From positions 4,548,501 through 4,612,500 of the forward strand of contig OX463827.1 of the NCBI GenBank assembly GCA_949825045.1: 64,000 bases of DNA, written 5' to 3'. The stretch comes from Argyresthia goedartella (Eukaryota > Arthropoda > Insecta > Lepidoptera > Argyresthiidae). The notes under the pieces are model-generated. The model worked only from the letters and a program-made list of their open reading frames with translations, did no database searches and was not told the DNA's origin. Shown here piece after piece: positions 56,880 to 64,000 of the stretch (the stretch's first letter is position 1; every line of letters starts with the position of its first letter). The position numbers and the translations under genes are program-made.

Positions 56880-57062
56880 ATATTTACATACAGGCAACTA
56901 CATTGCTCCTGGCCCCACATTGCGTCGTGGGAGCCAGAAACAGCGACGTCACACACATATAAAATCCAAAACCTGGGGATTTTTGTTTCTTTATCCCCAA
57001 CCGGGGGTCGAACCCGGGGAGCTCTCGCAGAGCCACACCTCAGCGCCACAGAGGTCGTCTAT
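56880..57062 (-). mobile_element. SINE family C
   Basis: Minus-strand head ACCTCTGTGGCGCTGAGGTG, B box GGTTCGACCCC, body with a short deletion, and TGTATGTAAATATTTATG tail. Confidence 0.87.
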
Positions 57063-57802
57063 GTGAGAAGCTATGTGTAGGATTATTAAAAATCTTTATC
57101 CATCTGTTATTTATTATCATTTCCATGAGGTAAATTCTCATGGAGTTGTATTGAAAGGTGTAAGTAACGACACTCTTACTTGACGTCTTTTCTGCTAAAA
57201 CCTATATTTTCAAACACCATTGTTATTCAATTAAAAATACATTAAATTCACACCTTACCGAAATAAAGATAATTATTATACTATACGACCCAAAATGTTG
57301 TGCGCAGAATGATATAAAAAAGCCATAAATCCAGTGCATTAATTAAAAAAATGCTGATTCGAGCACACGCCCGAAATTAACGTTATTCTGTTCTGTACAC
57401 TGTTTATTTTATTATTTAAATTCGCAGTAAGATTTATTTGATGGTCGAACATAAACACCCCAATTCCGTGTGCAATAATGACCCCAGGTCACTTGCAACA
57501 TATAAACATAACATACACAATCTATAGTTATATATAAAATCTGGCCAGTACTACAGAAGTAGAAATAGAAATATTTTATTTTCATACAAAAAATAACTCT
57601 AGTTTACACTAACTAGATTCTTAAAAACATGTCCTTTTACTAAAAAAAACAAAAAACAAATATGTGCTTTATGAGTTGTTGCAGTAATATATTCTTCATC
57701 AGCACGCATTGCTCCACAATTAGACTTAAGACTCCCCAATGTTACTGCGATTCGTGCGATCTGCGGCAATGCTGGTCCACTTTTTTATTTATTTTTTAAT
57801 AT
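57063..57802. other. Unassigned AT-rich sequence
   Basis: No gene. 57560-57660 may be a worn LINE 3' end (minus) but lacks a clear tail. Confidence 0.3.
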
Positions 57803-58380
57803 ACAGGCACATACATTGCTGCTGACCCCACACTACGATGCCCTGTGTCGTGGGAACCAGAAACAGCGACATCACACACATAAACATCCAAGACCTGGGT
57901 TTTTAGGGTTCTGTACCCGAAGGGTTCCAAACGGGACCCTATTACTAAGACTTCGCTGTCCGTCCGTCCGTCCGTCCGTCCGTCTGTCACCAGGATGTAT
58001 CTCAAGAACCTAGCTAGCTAGAGAGTTGAAATTTTCACAGATTATGTATTTCTGTTGCCGCTATAACAACAAATACTAAAAAACAGGATAAAAGAAATAT
58101 TTAAGGGGGCTCCCATACAACAATTCTTTCAATACCACATACAAACTTATGGATGCACCTGGTTACGTACATGGAGTGTGAAAGTAACCGCACCAATAAC
58201 TTTGTAAACAATATTTTGCTGTGTAAAATCCAAACTATTCACTCCACACCATCGCTTCCATTGAACGGTGGTACGGAACCCTTCGTGCGCGATTTAGACT
58301 CGCACTTGACCGGTTTTTTTTTTCTTTACTTTCAGCCGGGGAATGAACCCGGGACCTCTCATCATCGAACCATCTTACCG
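57803..58380 (-). mobile_element. SINE family C split by R1
   Basis: Body and tail at 57803-57904 (minus: CCAGGTCTTGGATGTTTATG, GTGTGGGGTCAGCAGCAATG) and tRNA-like head at 58320-58375 (GAGAGGTCCCGGGTTCATTC). R1 occupies the T-run between them, so the SINE is older than this R1 copy. Confidence 0.9.
57905..58313 (+). repeat. R1 interspersed repeat, full length, inside the SINE
   Basis: 409 bp from AGGGTTCTGTACCCGAAGGG to ACTCGCACTTGACCGG, with T5 before and T10 after. Contains a (GTCC)n stretch at 57958-57982. Confidence 0.95.
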
Positions 58381-59145
58381 CAGCTCTTTGGACACCTCTT
58401 TTGTTGTTTTACATAATATAAATTTGAACAGGTCGTAACGTTCTGTCACTTCAAACAGGCTTTACAGTTAATTGTAACAAAGGCACTTGTAACAAAAATC
58501 ACCCGATTTCTGACATTTGATACGTGAGCACGATACAATCGCAAATGTAAGTAATCCCTCAAAAATCACGGAATTACAAGCAGGGTCTGTCTTCAGGTCA
58601 TGGTTGGAATACCACCCCGCATTCTTTTTTTTTGCGCAAGAAGTTTTGTATCTTTTCTTCGTTTGGTTACGTTTTTTTCTGCACCGAATTTGCATTGTTT
58701 TTGCGACTGTGCGCTTGTGTAAAGGTTTGTTTCAATGGAGGACTTGTTAAAGCAGAGAACAAAAAGATACCCAAATAAAATGAGCCTAATTCAAAGACAT
58801 ACCTTGTAAATTACTTTATAATTTTTCGACGTTTTGAAACTGGCCAAATTGGCGTTGTGAGGCACTTTAAATTATATAAAATAGTTCTTGACATAATAAA
58901 CACGACAATTTTCTGTTTGAAAATTATATAACATAGATAACTCATCTCATGACAATATAGGTTGTCAATTTAAAGTTTAATTTATGTATTCCACATCCAG
59001 TATGGACGCAAGCTAACACAACCCGAAGATCCGCAGAAATCTCCACGCATGGCCGAGTATTTACAACGCATAACGGAGTTTTTATCACACCGAGAATTTG
59101 TGGCCTTTAACCAAGTACTGTCGGGGAGAGAACAAAGCTGCGGCA
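58381..59145. other. Unassigned sequence
   Basis: No supported gene. A 40-codon open stretch at about 58990-59110 (plus) resembles nothing known to me. Confidence 0.3.
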
Positions 59146-59149
59146 ATGG

Positions 59150-59412
59150 GCTAGCATCCGCTATCCAGTGATCCTTCCTACGAAGTTACGGTACTGGGTT
59201 CGAATCCCGGTAAGGGCAAATATTTGTGTGATAAGCATGAATATTTGTTTCTTAATCTTAGGTGTTTGCTATGTATTTTCATAAGTATTAACCTCTATTT
59301 AATAAATCGTCGTCTAGTACCTATACCACAACCATTGTTGAGTTTACTATGGACCTAGTTCAATTTGTGTAAGATTACCCTCTACGCAAAACGGAGTGTT
59401 AATAAATGAATA
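59150..59412 (+). mobile_element. SINE family B
   Basis: Diverged head, B box GGTTCGAATCC, GTAAGGGCAAATATTTGTGT, GTCTAGTACCTATACCACAA and a TTAATAAATGAAT tail. Confidence 0.82.
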
Positions 59413-59459
59413 GATTGTTGTTTATTTTATAATAAACAACAAAATAACAACAAAAAAAA

Positions 59460-59590
59460 CACAGCGTCATGCCTATTTCCGTGTGCGGAGGCATAGGTAC
59501 AGTTTTTCCCATATTTAACCAGTTATTAAATACTCCATTGAGCGTGATAGGGGGCTAGCCCATCGCCACAGCTATGGAGATATGAATACT
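59460..59590 (+). repeat. Repeat family E
   Basis: GCGTCATGCCTATTTCCGTG, CCAGTTATTAAATACTCCAT and AGGGGGCTAGCCCATCGCCA. Confidence 0.6.
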
Positions 59591-60759
59591 TCAGTAGTAC
59601 ACTAGTAAAGTTAAAGTTGAAAAATGGTTTTAAAAAAGCTACCTCTTAACACTTTAGTTGCCGAATGTGAGTTCCAAAGAATCGAGTGGTATCAGTGTGG
59701 CATATCTAAATGAGAGCTATGCAAATAACAGACGTGCAATTTTTGGAACAGCCCGAAATATACGTATACAATTTTCGTGTGCAATCATAATTGGTTTTTT
59801 TACTGCACTTTTAGGTGTTCCGACTGTGATGGGCATTTAAATTTATGCAAGTGGTTCATTAGTATAAAATTTGAATGATTTATCTTTTCGGACAAAAAAT
59901 ATTAGGGTATTTTATGGTCAGCAATTAGATTTGGGTTATGTTGCGGTGTGTTTTGTTCGTATCGTGTCGGTATAAAGCTGTATATTAGTTTTGAGTGACA
60001 CTTACAAATTACTCTTGGCAGGTCATCGTTGCATTTACAGGAGAATCCTGGCCAAGGAGTATTACGCGTCACGCTTATTCCCATAGGTACAGTACCGCAT
60101 ACAGGGTGGCGAAGGCACTTCTGCAGCCACTTCACTATGTGCCTTTACACTGCACAATATGCCTTCACACTGCACTTCAGCCACGCGGGGTGGCACGCCT
60201 CATGTCCAAAATGGATTCCAACGGGGAAACAAAGCTTGTTGTTCCTGCTTTTGATGGTACCTGGTCTGTCATTTGATAAATAAGGAAATGGTGCATACAT
60301 TCTTACTTTGCGACACTTTCACTCATTCGACCAACTGCCGCGCTGCATTCGTGCGGCTGTCATTAATACGGAAGTCAGCCGCTTCTGAGCAGCGCGACGG
60401 CAGCGCGGCAGTCGCACGATGTCTCGCTGCACAGTGTAAAAGAGCACTTACCCCCAGTTTCTGAAAGAGTTGTCAAACTTAACAGGCGATTCATCGAATA
60501 TTTATTTAACCAACGGAACGTGATTGGCTGAAATTAGTTCAACAAGAATTTCAGAAGTTGTCACAGCTAATTTTCCTTTCGGAGACCGGGCAAATAGACA
60601 TTCCATACTCAATTTAGCGTGACATTCTTTGAAGATATGAAGGATTCATCGAGATGATTTCTATCACCTCTAGTGCATCTGTATAATATAAGGAATAATA
60701 ATAATAACAATAACATCAGTGATTCATCATTACGCACTTGTGATAAATAAAACCAATAC
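59591..60759. other. Unassigned sequence
   Basis: No gene or named repeat supported. 60320-60420 is GC-rich with GCGCGGCAG/GCGCTGC motifs. Confidence 0.3.
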
Positions 60760-61026
60760 AGATGATAATAATAATAATATTAGAGGAAAATCTTATTCAA
60801 AACGGACTAAGCCCAAAGTAAGCCTAGGCTTGAGTTATGGGTACTAGACGACGATATATTTCATAGAGATAAATATTTAAGTAAACACATAGAAAACATC
60901 CAAGACTAAGAAACAAATATTCATGCTAATCACTATCACACAAATATTGCCCTGACTGGCCTGCCCTGGATACTACCCCAGGACCGTCATGCAGGGTCAC
61001 TACCCACTAGGTTAAACCGGTCGTCA
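60760..61026 (-). mobile_element. SINE family B
   Basis: Minus-strand head GACCGGTTTAACCTAGTGGG, degraded B box, GTCTAGTACCCATAACTCAA and an (ATT)n tail at 60762-60780. Confidence 0.8.
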
Positions 61027-61425
61027 AAGAATAAAGTTCTTGTGGCTGTTAAAATAATCAAATTTGTACATAAGTGTGGCTGTCACCTAATAATCTGGCT
61101 GGTATTATGGCAGTTGAGGCTTGCAGAAAATAAATTTAAAAATGTTGTTAAAAATCACTTATGTAAAAAAGCTTACTACAAAATATCAGATTATGTAAAA
61201 GACAAGAAAGCTTGGGAAGGTGTTTGCTCCAATTCTGTAAAAAATAACGTATAAAGCTGGAGGTTTCTAGTCGCCTCTTTGCCTCCAGCATCTAAAACAT
61301 TGAGGTGACGGAATTAAAATTGAGTTCTAATATATATAAGTGTTAGTTTAAGATTTGACATTCTCCAAATGTTACCTATGTGTTTCTTATGGAAATTAAC
61401 TCTTTTTGAATTTTGAATTTTGCAG
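61027..61425 (+). pseudogene. LINE 3' end (last codons, 3'UTR, tail)
   Basis: RLAENKFKNVVKNHLCKKAY and YKISDYVKDKKAW form the usual end of a Jockey/CR1-like protein, stop near 61252. The 3'UTR GGAGGTTTCTAGTCGCCTCT matches 37228-37445 (minus). Tail (ATTTTGA)n at 61403-61423. Its 5' edge abuts the head of SINE B. Confidence 0.8.
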
Positions 61426-62015
61426 GCCACATGCCCTGTCCTACAGACTTGAAGACTATAAGAGTACATACAGTTGTGGTAATGCCGGCAGATGCTCCAC
61501 AGGAGAAACCGACAGTTTTGCATATAATATCCATTTGATTTCCATTGGATGTTTTGTGTGGTCGTGGCTTGATGCTTATTGAATCACAAAACACTCACTG
61601 AACCATCTGAAATAGGTATCTCGTGCATCACAGGACAAAATGATTAAACTTTAAAAAGTCAAAATTTTGGGTCGCTTGTTTACTTGTTAACCCTTTACTG
61701 CATACTAACCCATGAATGGTTTCATAGATTTTGAACTTTAATACCATTGCGGGTCAGGCCATGCATTAAGGTTACGGGGACAGACGCTTTAAACCCTTAA
61801 AATGCCCCTGAAAAGGAAACGATAGAGTCAATCGAGTCATCTTAATCCAAAGCCATCTTCCTCTGATGTTTTGTAGGCACCTTATGAAAAGGATCGGATG
61901 CGTTCGTTAGTTCTCTACCAGTGGTTGGAAGGATTATGATGTATTTAATTGCATTTCATAGCTGAATTCTACGTATTTTCACATTCTTCCTTGCTTGCCA
62001 TCCCTTATCAGAGAC
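61426..62015. other. Unassigned sequence
   Basis: Nothing recognised. Confidence 0.3.
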
Positions 62016-62019
62016 ACAT

Positions 62020-62290
62020 TGGTGGAGTTCACACAGGAGACGCAGGTTCGACTCCTGATCATGTACCAATAAGATAATATATTTATCTGAAGTACACAAT
62101 CGGACGTTCATTGTTTCGGATGACACGTTAAGCTGTAGGTCCCGGCTCTATCGCTACGTGGTAGTGGTCGTAAAACCCCTCCACCGAACCGCACTGAGCC
62201 AGCGTGGTGGAGTATGGCTTAATCTTACTCGTATCCGGGTAAAGGCCTGTGCCCCTCCGTGGGTACATTAATGGGCTCCATTTGTTATCA
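62020..62290 (+). mobile_element. SINE family D
   Basis: Head degraded, B box GGTTCGACTCC, TTTCGGATGACACGTTAAGC, GAGCCAGCGTGGTGGAGTAT and AAAGGCCTGTGCCCCTCCG. Confidence 0.85.
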
Positions 62291-62810
62291 TCAAAAATGG
62301 TAAATCATCCATAATCATGTAATGATTTATGATATGTCCAAAAATCTATCCACGATCTATCAAGTGCAGAAGGGCCAATCAGTCGAATAAACAAACAGAA
62401 TACTGCAAGGAGGAGAAGTCATCAATCTTTCTTTCCTCGCCCCATACGATTATAGCTCATCGAATGGAATACTAATTGTCAGTAACCGTATGACTATATC
62501 CTTCCTAAGGTTCCGCGGGAATCGTTTCGGAACCCTTTCAAAAAATTCGAAATAGAAACGGCACTATCGGTGAACACTGGGGCATAGTGTACGAAGTTGT
62601 GCCACACAAAACACAGGTCCTGATGTGAGCTCAGCAGTGGAATTTACTTCTAATATACACCTCTATATGTCTACGACGTTACTAGCTAGGATGTTGAAAA
62701 AAAAAAAACAACACTTTTGGTACGAGTGAAAAAAAAATGTATTTGAAAGAGACGGATTATCGCAAGCTATAGAAAGTACTAAATCCAGCAGCGGACACTG
62801 ATATTATAAA
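62291..62810. other. Unassigned sequence
   Basis: Nothing recognised. Confidence 0.3.
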
Positions 62811-63197
62811 TATCACCGTAAGATAGTAAAACCGTTAGTTGATTAACTCGCGCGTAGTTGATCAACTATCGACAGATAGTAAACCAGACCGACAGGGTTT
62901 ATAATTTACGTTTCTTTTATTTTTACATGTCAACTTAACACGAAGACTATTCGCGGGCTTCGCTGCGCTCGCCCCCTCTAGTCTTCACCTAAGCTACCGC
63001 AATGTTTGCCATGGTTTTTTATTTGCAATTGAAGTTTAAACTAGTGTACTATTTAACGGTTTAAACCGTTAATTTATCAACTAACACCTCATATAGTAGG
63101 CAGTACGCTACAGGTTTCTATCTGTCGATAGTTGACCAACTAACGAGAAATAAAACGTTAGTTTATCAACTAACGCTATGACAATCTTACGGTGACA
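62811..63197. mobile_element. 390-bp MITE, copy 2 (inverted relative to copy 1)
   Basis: 387 bp with TIRs TATCACCGTAAGATAGTAAA... and a right end whose complement reads TGTCACCGTAAGATTGTCAT.... Flanked by TAAA at 62807-62810 and 63198-63201. The core CCTCTAGTCTTCACCTAAGC lies in the opposite orientation to 34941-35330. Confidence 0.88.
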
Positions 63198-63204
63198 TAA
63201 ATAA

Positions 63205-63410
63205 ACATATAAAAATTTACATACAGGCACCTAAATTTCTTCTGGCCCCACATTAGGGTACCCTGTGTCGTGGGAGCCAGAAACAGCGACGTCACACACA
63301 TGTAAACCAAGACCTGGGGTTTTTTTTCTATCCCCAGCCGGGGATCGAAGCCGGGAACTCTCGCATGGTAGGCAGAGCCACAACCGCTGCGCCACAGCGG
63401 CGGTCGGTAG
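63205..63410 (-). mobile_element. SINE family C, full length
   Basis: Minus-strand head CGCTGTGGCGCAGCGGTTGT, B-box region GGCTTCGATCCC, body and TGTATGTAAATTTTTATATG tail. Confidence 0.9.
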
Positions 63411-63439
63411 AACCTCAAAATCATTAAAGCGAGGTAGAT

Positions 63440-63810
63440 ATGGTTTAAAATATAATTAAAATATATAATAATCTGCCAGAAACTCTATTAAATTAACCAA
63501 AAGATAATACATAAATTAAAACAAATGTTATACAATAAATCCTATTATACAGTTAATGAGTACTTAAATGACAAATTTAAATACACAATAAATTAATTTA
63601 TTTCTAGGAATTTTTCATGACCCATATTTACTTTCCACTGACTAAGTAAATATTATACCTAATTATAAATTAACAAACTTTGTTTCCCTCTCTTCTATTG
63701 CAATGCCTTTTTTACAATGTCCATAAATAACCCACGTATCCTTATAAAATTCTATGCAACATCAATTTTATGGAATGCAATAAATATATTGAGTATTGAG
63801 TATTAGTAAT
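63440..63810 (+). pseudogene. LINE 3' end
   Basis: The plus strand reads NLPETLLN, then ILLYSVNEYLNDKFKYTIN and stop at 63591. This is a Jockey/CR1-like C-terminus. A 3'UTR follows, ending with an (ATTGAGT)2-3 tail at 63787-63805. Confidence 0.7.
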
Positions 63811-64000
63811 GTAATAAAAATATATAATAACATATAAAAATATATATAACATATATAATAACCAGACACTCTATTAAATGAACCGTAAGATTTTATAAAT
63901 AAATTAAAACAATTGTATATGTTATACAAAAGTGCTATTATACAGTTAATGAGTACTTAAATGACAAATTTAAATAGACAATAAATTCATTTATAGGAGA
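63811..64000 (+). pseudogene. Second copy of the same LINE 3' end, cut by the window edge
   Basis: TATACAGTTAATGAGTACTT, AAATGACAAATTTAAATA and ATTCATTTATAGGA repeat 63546-63606 nearly unchanged, about 400 bp further on. Tandem duplication or a second insertion. Confidence 0.7.

Overview
The window reads as nuclear DNA of a moth or butterfly (Lepidoptera). The grounds are AT-rich intergenic sequence, tRNA-headed SINEs and other short repeats of a kind I recognise from lepidopteran genomes, RTE- and Jockey-type LINE fragments, Helitrons ending in CTAG, and a piggyBac-type transposon with TTAA target duplications. The species cannot be told from the sequence. I see no complete host gene. The only possible host coding sequence is a 60-codon open tail with a stop codon and an overlapping poly(A) signal at 56517-56699 (minus).

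Layout. 1-3320: 5' half of a minus-strand Helitron (Rep part of the Rep-helicase gene, broken by a stop codon and by an N-terminal foldback), inserted in an older repeat called R1 here. 3.3-8.1 kb: SINE and LINE scraps in unassigned sequence. 8.1-10.5 kb: BEL/Pao gag fragment fused to the 3' half of a second Helitron (plus strand), which is split by a 701-bp LINE with a 7-bp target duplication. 10.8-16.6 kb: SINEs, a foldback element and LINE 3' ends. 17.1-19.1 kb: RTE endonuclease pseudogene and a 37-bp tandem array. 20.8-40.3 kb: SINE families A, B, C and D, R1 copies, MITEs, two more tandem arrays, an RTE 3' end and several perfect hairpins. 40.9-44.9 kb: a Jockey-like LINE cut by R1 and by a 2.8-kb piggyBac-like transposon that is nearly intact except for a frameshift before its cysteine-rich tail. 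45.0-47.0 kb: a decayed LINE-type reverse transcriptase with a possible C-terminal nuclease. 48.5-49.3 kb: two TIR MITEs. 50.0-53.7 kb: a minus-strand Jockey LINE with a plus-strand LINE nested in its endonuclease region. 53.7-64 kb: SINEs, R1 inside a SINE, a second copy of the 390-bp MITE, and LINE 3' ends running off the right edge.

How the parts relate. This is layered insertion. In several places the older element becomes readable again when the younger one is mentally removed, which fixes exact boundaries, target duplications and relative ages: LINE in Helitron, R1 and piggyBac in LINE, R1 in SINE, Helitron in R1, LINE in LINE. The autonomous classes seen as fragments (RTE and Jockey LINEs, Helitron, piggyBac) are plausible sources of the machinery for the short non-autonomous families. 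SINE family D shares a short 3' motif with the RTE 3' end at 27.6 kb. Family names A-E, R1 and 'foldback' are labels for this report only.
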